Of a stretch of DNA of 64,000 nucleotides, positions 8,518 to 16,877 are shown piece by piece. The stretch comes from Paenibacillus antibioticophila (GTDB taxonomy: Bacteria; Bacillota; Bacilli; Paenibacillales; Paenibacillaceae). The number at the start of each line of letters is the position of its first letter. The stretch's first letter is position 1. The translations under genes were made by a program, and so were the position numbers. Where the stretch lies: the NCBI RefSeq assembly GCF_000455265.1, contig NZ_HG005140.1:517877-581876 (forward strand), written 5' to 3'. The notes under the pieces were generated by a model. That model was not told the DNA's origin and made no database searches. It was given only the letters and a program-made list of their open reading frames with translations.

Positions 8518-11500
8518 ATGAGTAAACTGTTGAAATCGTTGATGGCATTCGTACTTTTGGTAGGAACATGGGGCGGTATGCCTGCGAATGTTGTGCGTGC
8601 TGCAGACCGCAGCACACTGAGCATGGACCAAACGGTTGTAGAACTCGGGCAGCCGCTAACCATCCATTACACGGGAGCTCAAGGCAATAAGGATTGGATT
8701 GGTATTTACCTCAAAGACGAAACGCCGAAAAAAGGAACCAACGCTTGGAAATGGGATTATGTGAATGACCTTCCCGACGGGACGGTAACCCTGACAGACA
8801 ACAGTGAGGGGCGAAAAGAGTATCCAAGTCTCAAAGACTTGGCGCCAGGCGAGTATTACATCGCCTATTTACTTAATGACGGCTATACGGAAAATGCCGA
8901 CCGCTTTTACTTTCAGATTGCCGACAAGGAAGTCACGCAGTTGAAGGCGACTCCCGAATCGGTGGCGCTAAAGCTGAACCCGCAAGAGGACAGCTCACAG
9001 CTGCAGGTTGAAGCCACGTATAGTACAAATGAGACCGAGGATGTAACATCGGCAAATGACATCCAGTATGTCAGCAGCCTGCCGCAAGTGGCAACGGTGA
9101 CCTCAACCGGATTGGTCAAGGCCGTATCAGCGGGGACCGCCGTGATAGACATTACGTTCAAAGGGAAATCGGCGACGGTTGAAGTCACGGTAGCTTCGAC
9201 GACGCCGGGCCCCGACCCGAAACCGGAGATCGAGCTCACCGTGATGAGCTTGAACCTTTGGGCGGGGGATGCCATCAAAAAGAACGGCAAGGATAGTGTC
9301 GTCAATTTCCTGGAGAACTTGATCCGAACGGCAGACGCAGATGTGATCGGCATCCAGGAATCCAACGATGATGTCGTAACTCAGGCGGCTGCATCGTTAG
9401 GATATGATTTCAGCATGAAGGCAAGCCCAAATGTTAGTCTCATGAGCAGATATCCGATACTCGATGTCGATAAGGAAAAGGATTACTACCTGATTGAAGT
9501 CGATCCGGGCAGAGCTGTGGCGATCAGCAATGTGCATCTGTCATCTTCCCCCTACGGTCCCTACAGCATCGCAGATGGCAAGACCGTCGAGAGCGTCCTT
9601 GCCGATGAAAACCTCAAGCATATGGCCGAGATGCGCAACTCGTTCAGCAAGCTTCCTGCGCTCGCCGGGCAAGGGATGCCCGTCTTTCTGACAGGAGACT
9701 TCAATGTGCCGTCGCACCTCGATTGGACGGAGGCGACGAAAGACCGCTATTTCGGCAAGGCAGTAGAATGGCCGGTATCGAAGAAACTCCAGGAATTGGG
9801 CATGGTCGATTCCTATCGGTCCATGCATCCTGATCCGGCCTCAACGCCAGGCATTACTTGGGCCGTCGAGGGCACCGAGTGGCGAACGCCGGAGGTATAC
9901 GATCGGATTGATTACGTGTATGCCGGAGGTCCCGCGACAACGCTAGACAGCAAATTGATCGGAGAGAAGACGGTCAATGGCGGACCGATATCTTATGCGG
10001 ACATCCAATTGGATCCTTATTTATCCGACCACCGCGCCGTTGTATCCAAATTCAATGTGATGCCGCGCAGTTACGCGGACTTGAATCTGCCATCGGCCCC
10101 CAAGCCCGACTACAGCAGCACGCTAAGCATGGATCAAACGGTCGTAGAACGCGGGCAGCCGTTAACCATTCATTACACCGGAGCTCAAGGCCAAAAAGAT
10201 TGGATCGGTATTTACCTCAAAAACGAGACGCCGAAAAAAGGAACCAATGCATGGAAGTGGGCCTATGTGAATGACCTTCCCGACGGGACGGTAACCCTGA
10301 CAGACAACAGCGAGGGGCGAAAAGAATATCCAAGCCTAAAGGATTTGGCCCCGGGCGAATATTACCTCGCTTATTTACTTAATGATGGTTATACGGAAAA
10401 TGCCGACCGCTTCTACTTCCAAATCGTTGACAAAGTCAGCACTCCTGAAGAGATCGCGGATATGAAATTGATGAAACAGCGTATAGTTGATTATTACATC
10501 TCTAGGGACATTATCAACGACGGAACGAACGGCCGGGTCGAATGGACCTTCAAATCCAAGGCGGGCACTTACTTATCCAGTCAAAATCCGGATGGCAGCT
10601 GGGGGGATGTCGATTATAAGAGTACAACTTCCGCCGCCAACGGGAGAGGCTGGTCGCCTTACCTTGCCTTAGACCGGATGCAGTCGATGGCGCAGGCGTT
10701 TGCCGACCCGAATGATCCATACTACCATAGCCCGGCAATGCTGGAAGGTATTCAAAAGGCACTGGACCATTGGTTTACGGTGAAGCCGACTTCAACCAAC
10801 TGGTGGGAAACCGGAATCGGCAAACAATTAAGATTAGGGAAAATTGCGCTCTTATGCGAAGGCTATTTAACTGAAACGCAAGCCTCCAATATTATAGCCA
10901 CGTTAGATAGCAAGGCTCATACTGGCGACGGAGCCAACTCGTCCTGGTACAACCAGAATTATATGTACCGCGGCTTATTACTCGAGAATGCGGATATCGT
11001 TCGGGACGCCGTAAATGCATTTAACATTCTGGCAAATGTGACGACAACCGTGACGGGGATCCAGTCTGACATGTCCTTCTTCATGCATGGCAAGACGAAT
11101 TATACGACGGGCTACGGAAGAAGCTTCGCCAGAGATATGTCATTCTGGGCGTACATTACCTCCGGTACCGTGTTCCCGTACAGCAAGGTTGCAATTGATT
11201 CGTTATCATCGTACATTCTGGACGGCACAAGATATCTCGTGAGAGGCGATGTCGCCGATCTGGGCATGGGGATGAATGGACCCGAATGGCCGAGTTATTC
11301 GAGCGCGGCCTTGACCTTCTATGAAGATCCGCTCGAATGGATGATCACGGCCAACCCGGCGAGGGCGGCGGAGTTTGCGAGTTTCCTGGACAATATTCGC
11401 AGGGTCGGCACAAGCACAAGCAACGGACTGAACGCCAACAATATGACGCAGTGGCAGACGCTCGTCTCCTCCCATATGCGAGATGACTATGGAATTACGG

Positions 11501-14500
11501 TCAAGATGTCTTCAAGCACGGTCAAGGGCGGCGAATGGAGAACGATAAATCCTAGCGGGTATAACCTGTTGTACTGGACGCCGCAAGGAGCCACAGCCAT
11601 TCAAAGAACCGGCGACGAATACAGACCCGTCTACCAGTTGATGGACTGGGCCCACGTTCCCGGCACAACGGCCCCTTACGTGCTCACGAAAGACGGGAAT
11701 TTCAACAATCCCAGAACCTTTGTAGGCGGCGTAACAGATGAGCGTTACGGAGCCACCGCATTTGATTTCAACAAGCTGAGTACAAGCGGAAAGAAGGGTT
11801 ACTTCTTCTTCGATGATGAAATGGTGGCGCTTGGTGCGGGAATCACCTCGACGAACGCGGCTCCTGTTCACACGACATTGAACCAAAGTCAAGCGGTAGG
11901 CGAAGTTCTCGTCGATGGCAATCCCCTCGCAGAGGGAACGAAGCAAACCAACGGACGCTGGGCATATAACGACCGTATCGGCTATGTATTCCCGAATTCG
12001 ACGGCCTTTCAGGTCAACCTGGAGACGAAGACCGGAAGCTGGAGCGATGTGGTTACGGGAAGCTCGACGGATCCGATCACCAAACCGATTTTTTCCGTAT
12101 GGCTTGATCATGGCATAAAGCCCGCAAATGCCTCCTATCAGTACATTGTACTGCCAAACAAAAATTCTGATGAAGTCAGCAACTACGCAAGCAACATCCC
12201 GGTAACCATTCTTTCGAATACATCCTCTGTCCAGGCGGTCCGGCATAATACGCTCGAAATTTCGGAGCTGCTGTTCTATAAGCCTGGAACAGTAACGCTG
12301 AGAGACGGCTTGACGGTCACCGTAGACCAACCGGCCATGGTGATCGTCGACGAATCCGCAGCACCTGTCCGCATTTCCGTCTCCAATCCCGAAACACCGG
12401 GGATTAGTGTGAACGTGACGCTGGATCGAAACGGAGAGAGAACTACGACAAGCTACAAGCTTGGCAAGGATACGTTCACGGGCCGAAGCATAACCTTGGA
12501 TGAGAAAGCCTCCATCAACGACAGAGAGTTCGACCTCGCTTACGACAAAGGTGCGATTGCTTCATCCAGTAAAGGTAATCATGCTTCCTCGAATGCTACG
12601 GATATATACAGAACATCGTATTGGAATTCAGCCAATTCGGATAATGAATGGATTTATGTGGATTTGCAAAGTCAATATTTGATCAATAAGGTTAGGCTAA
12701 ATTGGGAGAAAGCGTACGGGAAAAGCTACAAAATTCAAGTATCGAACGATGCAAATACCTGGACGGATGTTTACTCTACGACGGCGGGTAAAGGAGGCAT
12801 TGAAGACATTTCCTTCAATCCGGTCAGTGCCCGGTACGTTCGGATGCAGGGCGTTCAACAGGGCACCGGAAACGGCTACTCGCTTTATGAATTTAAAGTG
12901 TATGAGGATTTACCGCTCAATCTTGCAGAAGGCAAGTCGGTAGTGGCAAGCTCGTCCAGAGCTGCGGACGTGGCCCCCGGCTATGCAGTCGACGGGATAT
13001 TAAGTACCCGTTGGGGTTCTAACTACTCCGACTCGGAGTGGATCTACGTTGACCTTGGCTCCAGCCAATCCATCGAAAAAGTGGATCTGCATTGGGAAGC
13101 GGCATATGGCAAGGAGTACCAAATTCGGGTATCCGACGACGCCAAGAATTGGACCACCGTGTATAGCACCACCACCGGAGCAGGCGGCATCGATAAAATC
13201 TCCTTCGCGCCGGTAAATGCAAGATATGTTCAGATGTACGGCATCAAAAGAGGAAGCACCTACGGCTATTCACTCTGGGAATTCAAAGTGTACCCTTCTC
13301 TTGTTGCCCCTCCGGAAGCACCTGCCGATGTGTATGCCATCGGTCATGACGGGTCCGCCGAGGTGAGCTTTACCGCGCCGATTCATCATGGCGGAAGCGA
13401 AATTACCGGCTATCAAGTAACTGCGTGGGCTGACGGAAAAGCTGTTACGACGGCGGAAGGCTCAGACAGCCCTATTACCGTCACAGGTCTGACAAACGGT
13501 ACAGCGTATACCTTTACGGTGATCGCAAGGAACGCCAAATGGGAGTCGGTCCCATCCGCACCGTCGAACAGCGTGATCCCGTCGCCGAATGAAGCATCTG
13601 TTCCGGCAGCGCCTGCGAATTTGAAGGCAACGGCCGGCGACCAATCCGTAACCTTAAGATGGAACGCTTCAGCAGAAAGCGTTACCTATTCCGTGTACCA
13701 ATATGAAGGCATAGCGGCGCCGGCCAATCCGGACAACTGGCAGCTGGTTCAAGCCAGCGTAACGGAAGCCACGTATACGGTAACCGGTTTGACGAACGGA
13801 AAAGGCTATACCTTTGCGGTGAAGGCCGTAGATGCGAGGGGCGAGAGCGATTTCTCCAATACCGTGACGGCAACGCCGATGGTTCGGCAACCGGAAACGC
13901 CGAATAACCCCTATCCGGGGACACAGGCTGGCGGCAGCACCACAGGTAACGGCAATCATACTTCCATCATCAAATCGGCTAACGGCACCATTATTATCCC
14001 GAACGGACGGGCCGGCGAGGTCAGTCTCGGTGAAGAAGTTATCCTTACGATAGGCGCAGGGGCAGCGGAGCAAGAGCTGCGCATCGTGATCGAGAAGCTG
14101 CTCAGTACGGCAGGCCTCGTATTCGATAAGGAGACGCTTGTCAGCAACGTCTTTGAATTGACGAAAAATGTGACCGGCAACTTCAAAAAGCCGATCGTCC
14201 TCTCGCTAAAGTTTGATCCGTCTCTCGTAGGAGACCATCAGAGAGCCGCTATCTTCTACTATGACGAGGAAAGAAAGGTATGGATCGAAATCGGCGGCAT
14301 CGTGAACGGCGATCGAATTACAGCCGAGGTGGATCACTTCACCAAGTTCGCAGTCATGGCTGTAGGCGAGAAGAAGGACGAAGGCGGCGAACCGGACACA
14401 CCGACACCATCTTTCACAGACATCGCGGGACATTGGGCGCAGAACGCCATCCTGTGCGCGGCGGGCATCAAGCTTGTCAACGGCTATCCGGATGGAACCT

Positions 14501-14937
14501 TCAAGCCGGATGCCGACATAACCCGCGCCGAATTTACGGTTATGCTGGCCAAGGCGCTTAAGCTGGAAGCAGCAGGTTCAGCGGCTGCATTTACGGACGA
14601 GGCCAAAATCGGCGGATGGGCAAAGCAAGCAATCGCGAACGCGGTTGAAGCAGGCCTTGTGAGCGGGTACGCAGACGGCAGCTTCCGGCCGGATGCGCGC
14701 ATCACCCGTGCGGAAATGGCCGCGATGATCGCCAGAGCGCTTAAGCTGTCCGCCGAAGAAAGCGCAACGACCGGCTTCGCGGACGATAAGGACATTCCGC
14801 AGTGGGCGAAGAGCGCAATTGAGGCAGTTCGCAGGCTGGGCATCGTGAGCGGCCGAGGCGACAATAAATTTGTCCCGAGCGGTACTGCAACCCGGGCGGA
14901 AGCCGTAACCCTACTGGTTCGGACACTGGAACAATAG
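8518..14937 (+). CDS. Secreted SLH-anchored fusion of EEP phosphodiesterase-fold and PL8 polysaccharide lyase
   Basis: A 2139-residue surface protein. A signal peptide (1-30) is followed by a ~106-residue module (32-137), a Big2-like domain (~140-235), and an endonuclease/exonuclease/phosphatase domain (~238-515). That domain keeps its motifs NLW, GIQE (Glu281), NVHL, GDFN (Asp394/Asn396) and SDH (Asp504/His505). A second copy of the first module (534-639) precedes a polysaccharide lyase family 8 region (~642-1320) with the catalytic Asn807, His857 and Tyr866. The N-H and H-Y spacings of 50 and 9 equal those of pneumococcal hyaluronate lyase (Asn349, His399, Tyr408). Two F5/8C domains (~1343-1590), two Fn3 domains (~1599-1790), a pre-SLH domain and three SLH repeats (from ~1966) complete it. 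The start ATG at 8518 has AAGGGGGGG upstream. The glycan substrate (hyaluronan, chondroitin, xanthan or other) is not decidable here. Confidence 0.9.
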   Translation: MSKLLKSLMAFVLLVGTWGGMPANVVRAADRSTLSMDQTVVELGQPLTIHYTGAQGNKDWIGIYLKDETPKKGTNAWKWDYVNDLPDGTVTLTDNSEGRKEYPSLKDLAPGEYYIAYLLNDGYTENADRFYFQIADKEVTQLKATPESVALKLNPQEDSSQLQVEATYSTNETEDVTSANDIQYVSSLPQVATVTSTGLVKAVSAGTAVIDITFKGKSATVEVTVASTTPGPDPKPEIELTVMSLNLWAGDAIKKNGKDSVVNFLENLIRTADADVIGIQESNDDVVTQAAASLGYDFSMKASPNVSLMSRYPILDVDKEKDYYLIEVDPGRAVAISNVHLSSSPYGPYSIADGKTVESVLADENLKHMAEMRNSFSKLPALAGQGMPVFLTGDFNVPSHLDWTEATKDRYFGKAVEWPVSKKLQELGMVDSYRSMHPDPASTPGITWAVEGTEWRTPEVYDRIDYVYAGGPATTLDSKLIGEKTVNGGPISYADIQLDPYLSDHRAVVSKFNVMPRSYADLNLPSAPKPDYSSTLSMDQTVVERGQPLTIHYTGAQGQKDWIGIYLKNETPKKGTNAWKWAYVNDLPDGTVTLTDNSEGRKEYPSLKDLAPGEYYLAYLLNDGYTENADRFYFQIVDKVSTPEEIADMKLMKQRIVDYYISRDIINDGTNGRVEWTFKSKAGTYLSSQNPDGSWGDVDYKSTTSAANGRGWSPYLALDRMQSMAQAFADPNDPYYHSPAMLEGIQKALDHWFTVKPTSTNWWETGIGKQLRLGKIALLCEGYLTETQASNIIATLDSKAHTGDGANSSWYNQNYMYRGLLLENADIVRDAVNAFNILANVTTTVTGIQSDMSFFMHGKTNYTTGYGRSFARDMSFWAYITSGTVFPYSKVAIDSLSSYILDGTRYLVRGDVADLGMGMNGPEWPSYSSAALTFYEDPLEWMITANPARAAEFASFLDNIRRVGTSTSNGLNANNMTQWQTLVSSHMRDDYGITVKMSSSTVKGGEWRTINPSGYNLLYWTPQGATAIQRTGDEYRPVYQLMDWAHVPGTTAPYVLTKDGNFNNPRTFVGGVTDERYGATAFDFNKLSTSGKKGYFFFDDEMVALGAGITSTNAAPVHTTLNQSQAVGEVLVDGNPLAEGTKQTNGRWAYNDRIGYVFPNSTAFQVNLETKTGSWSDVVTGSSTDPITKPIFSVWLDHGIKPANASYQYIVLPNKNSDEVSNYASNIPVTILSNTSSVQAVRHNTLEISELLFYKPGTVTLRDGLTVTVDQPAMVIVDESAAPVRISVSNPETPGISVNVTLDRNGERTTTSYKLGKDTFTGRSITLDEKASINDREFDLAYDKGAIASSSKGNHASSNATDIYRTSYWNSANSDNEWIYVDLQSQYLINKVRLNWEKAYGKSYKIQVSNDANTWTDVYSTTAGKGGIEDISFNPVSARYVRMQGVQQGTGNGYSLYEFKVYEDLPLNLAEGKSVVASSSRAADVAPGYAVDGILSTRWGSNYSDSEWIYVDLGSSQSIEKVDLHWEAAYGKEYQIRVSDDAKNWTTVYSTTTGAGGIDKISFAPVNARYVQMYGIKRGSTYGYSLWEFKVYPSLVAPPEAPADVYAIGHDGSAEVSFTAPIHHGGSEITGYQVTAWADGKAVTTAEGSDSPITVTGLTNGTAYTFTVIARNAKWESVPSAPSNSVIPSPNEASVPAAPANLKATAGDQSVTLRWNASAESVTYSVYQYEGIAAPANPDNWQLVQASVTEATYTVTGLTNGKGYTFAVKAVDARGESDFSNTVTATPMVRQPETPNNPYPGTQAGGSTTGNGNHTSIIKSANGTIIIPNGRAGEVSLGEEVILTIGAGAAEQELRIVIEKLLSTAGLVFDKETLVSNVFELTKNVTGNFKKPIVLSLKFDPSLVGDHQRAAIFYYDEERKVWIEIGGIVNGDRITAEVDHFTKFAVMAVGEKKDEGGEPDTPTPSFTDIAGHWAQNAILCAAGIKLVNGYPDGTFKPDADITRAEFTVMLAKALKLEAAGSAAAFTDEAKIGGWAKQAIANAVEAGLVSGYADGSFRPDARITRAEMAAMIARALKLSAEESATTGFADDKDIPQWAKSAIEAVRRLGIVSGRGDNKFVPSGTATRAEAVTLLVRTLEQ

Positions 14938-14949
14938 AGCTTAGTTAAC

Positions 14950-15003
14950 GACAGGCACAGCACAGGAGCCATTTTGTTCCTCATGCTGTGCCTGTCCTAT
15001 TTT
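14950..15003 (+). terminator. Rho-independent terminator of the SLH lyase gene
   Basis: A 13-base perfect stem, GACAGGCACAGCA at 14950-14962, pairs with TGCTGTGCCTGTC at 14984-14996. CTATTTTTTCC follows. It starts 12 bases after the lyase stop codon and lies just before the end of the convergent YitT gene. Confidence 0.9.
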
Positions 15004-15009
15004 TTCCTT

Positions 15010-15846
15010 TTACTTTGAAATATCCAAAAATCCTTCCCCGAATACATCCCGCACATCATGAATAGTGAGAAACGCAGCGGTATCGATGGATCTGACAATT
15101 TTCTTCAGTGCGGATACCTCCTGCTTACTGATGACGATGTACAATACTTCCTTCGGTTTTTTCGTATAGTAGCCACGACCGGACAGGACCGTGACGCCGC
15201 GGTCCATCTGTGTAATGACCATCTCTGCGATACGATCCTGCTTCTCCGAGATGATCGTTACCGCCTTTTTGGGATTCAGTCCTTCGATCATGAAGTCCAT
15301 CACCTTCGTGCCCACATACAAAATAATAATCGTCAGCATCAGCTTCTCCGCACCAATGATAAAGTAGGAGGAAAAGGCCACGATCAGATCAAAGAACAAC
15401 AACGCGTAGCTGATCTTCCAATCGAGGTATTTATTCGCAATTCGGGCCAGAATCACCGTTCCCGCCGTCGTTCCGCCTACTCGCACAATCAAGCCAATGC
15501 CCACCCCGACCATCACGCCGGCAAAAATGGCATTGACCATCGGCTCCTGGGAATCGATTGTCCAGCTCTCCGTGATATGCAGGAACAACGAGTTGAACGC
15601 CACAGCAATCACCGTATAAATCGTCGTTTGCCGATCCAGGAATCTATATCCCACAATCAGCAGCAAGCCGTTAAGCACGATGTTAACGATGGAAGGCGAC
15701 CATTGGAACAGGTAGTACAGAATAATCGTAACCCCTGTTACGCCTCCTTCCCCGAACTCGTTCGGAATGATAAACAGGTTGACGGCCAGTGCGAACAAGA
15801 ACGCTCCTAATATAATTAATGCGATATCCGCGATTCTCTTCTTCAT
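15010..15846 (-). CDS. YitT family membrane protein (DUF161/DUF2179)
   Basis: A 278-residue protein with five or six membrane helices in the first ~190 residues and a C-terminal soluble DUF2179 domain. The N-terminus reads ALIILGAFLFALAVNLFIIP, then EFGEGGVTGVTIILYY and VGGTTAGTVILARI, which is the classic YitT pattern. The C-terminal part contains KAVTIISEKQDRIAEMVI and TVLSGRGYYTKKPKEVLYIVI. The ATG at 15846 has an AAAGGA site. Family members are common in Bacillales, and their transport or sensing role is not established. It stands alone between the lyase gene and the ABC exporter. Confidence 0.9.
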   Translation of the reverse strand: MKKRIADIALIILGAFLFALAVNLFIIPNEFGEGGVTGVTIILYYLFQWSPSIVNIVLNGLLLIVGYRFLDRQTTIYTVIAVAFNSLFLHITESWTIDSQEPMVNAIFAGVMVGVGIGLIVRVGGTTAGTVILARIANKYLDWKISYALLFFDLIVAFSSYFIIGAEKLMLTIIILYVGTKVMDFMIEGLNPKKAVTIISEKQDRIAEMVITQMDRGVTVLSGRGYYTKKPKEVLYIVISKQEVSALKKIVRSIDTAAFLTIHDVRDVFGEGFLDISK

Positions 15847-16059
15847 CTTGAACTATTCCTTTCTTCAGCAAATTCACAACCAGCTTATCGTATCTACTTC
15901 CCTCTATAAATGTCAATATGACTTTAACACTTTACCTCGCTCCTAAACTAAATTACAGGTTCAACGCCCAACGAATACACCTACCGAATCGAGTTATTGG
16001 ATTAAAAGGTTTCAGCGGGAAATGGAGATTTGGGAGTAGCGAGGAATTTTTACAATTAG

Positions 16060-16085
16060 AAAAGCGACCCTAATGGGTCGCTTTT
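16060..16085. terminator. Symmetric terminator hairpin between YitT and ABC exporter genes
   Basis: AAAAGCGACCC (16060-16070), loop TAAT and GGGTCGCTTTT (16075-16085) form an 11-base perfect stem flanked by A and T runs. It works in either direction. It lies 30 bases after the stop codon of the ABC ATPase gene on the minus strand, so it most likely ends that operon. Confidence 0.85.
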
Positions 16086-16114
16086 CTTATACATCATAAG
16101 AAGGTATCAGTACA

Positions 16115-16873
16115 TCAAATCCCGCTCTCTCTCATTTTGTCCGTAATTCGCTCGATTCTGCCGTCCAGTTCTCTCCCGTCATACTTCGGAAGCTTGAGCT
16201 CGCTGACGATGGCCCCGTCGCGCATGAACATGATCCTCTCGGTCTGTGCCGCAACCTTGGCGTCATGCGTGACTAGCATAACCGCTGTGCCCTCCGCATT
16301 GATCTCGGAGAACAGATCCATAATTTCCTGTGCGGACTGAGAGTCAAGCGAACCTGTAGGCTCGTCGCCGAAGATGATTTTCGGGCTGTTCATCAGCGCC
16401 CGACAAATGCCCGCACGCTGAAGCTGACCTCCCGAAACCTGTGTAATATCCCGTTTTTCAAGCTCGAAAATGCCCACTCTTTTCATCAGCGACCTAGCTT
16501 TGCCTGTAATTAAAGCAACGTTTTTACGGTTCCCCCGCATCGATGGAAGAATAATATTATCGAGAATATTCAGATGCTTCAGCATCGTGGGCTGCTGGAA
16601 CACGAAGCCCATTTTCGTTCTCCGTAAATCCGATAGCTCACTTTCGCCGATTCCCGATAGATCCTTGCCGTCAACGACGACGGTTCCACGGTCAATGCCA
16701 TCGGTGCCGCTCAGCGCATACATCAGTGTGGACTTTCCCGAGCCCGACGGCCCCATGACCGCAACGAACTCGCCCTCATGAATACAGGCGGACACGCCGC
16801 CCAGCACATTGCGCTTTTCCTCACCCTCACCGAAAGCTTTGAAGATTTGATCTCCCATAATGATCTTCTTCAT
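16115..16873 (-). CDS. ABC transporter ATP-binding protein (MacB/LolD type)
   Basis: A 252-residue cytoplasmic ATPase. Walker A reads GPSGSGKST (residues 41-49), the Q-loop FVFQQPTM, the signature VSGGQLQRAGICRAL, Walker B IIFGDEPTGSLD, and the H-loop MLVTHDAKVA. The FKAFGEGEEKRNVLGGVS start and SLDS after Walker B place it in the MacB/LolD/FtsE branch that works with FtsX-like permeases. It begins 4 bases after the stop codon of the permease gene, with AAAGGAG as the ribosome binding site. Together they would form a mechanotransmission-type or peptide/drug efflux ABC system. A TetR-like operator lies upstream of the operon. Confidence 0.93.
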   Translation of the reverse strand: MKKIIMGDQIFKAFGEGEEKRNVLGGVSACIHEGEFVAVMGPSGSGKSTLMYALSGTDGIDRGTVVVDGKDLSGIGESELSDLRRTKMGFVFQQPTMLKHLNILDNIILPSMRGNRKNVALITGKARSLMKRVGIFELEKRDITQVSGGQLQRAGICRALMNSPKIIFGDEPTGSLDSQSAQEIMDLFSEINAEGTAVMLVTHDAKVAAQTERIMFMRDGAIVSELKLPKYDGRELDGRIERITDKMRESGI

Positions 16874-16877
16874 TAGC

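Noticed and set aside
11512-12330. Long open frame opposite the lyase gene, minus strand
   Set aside because: It is a shadow of the real coding frame; it has no ribosome binding site or family motif.
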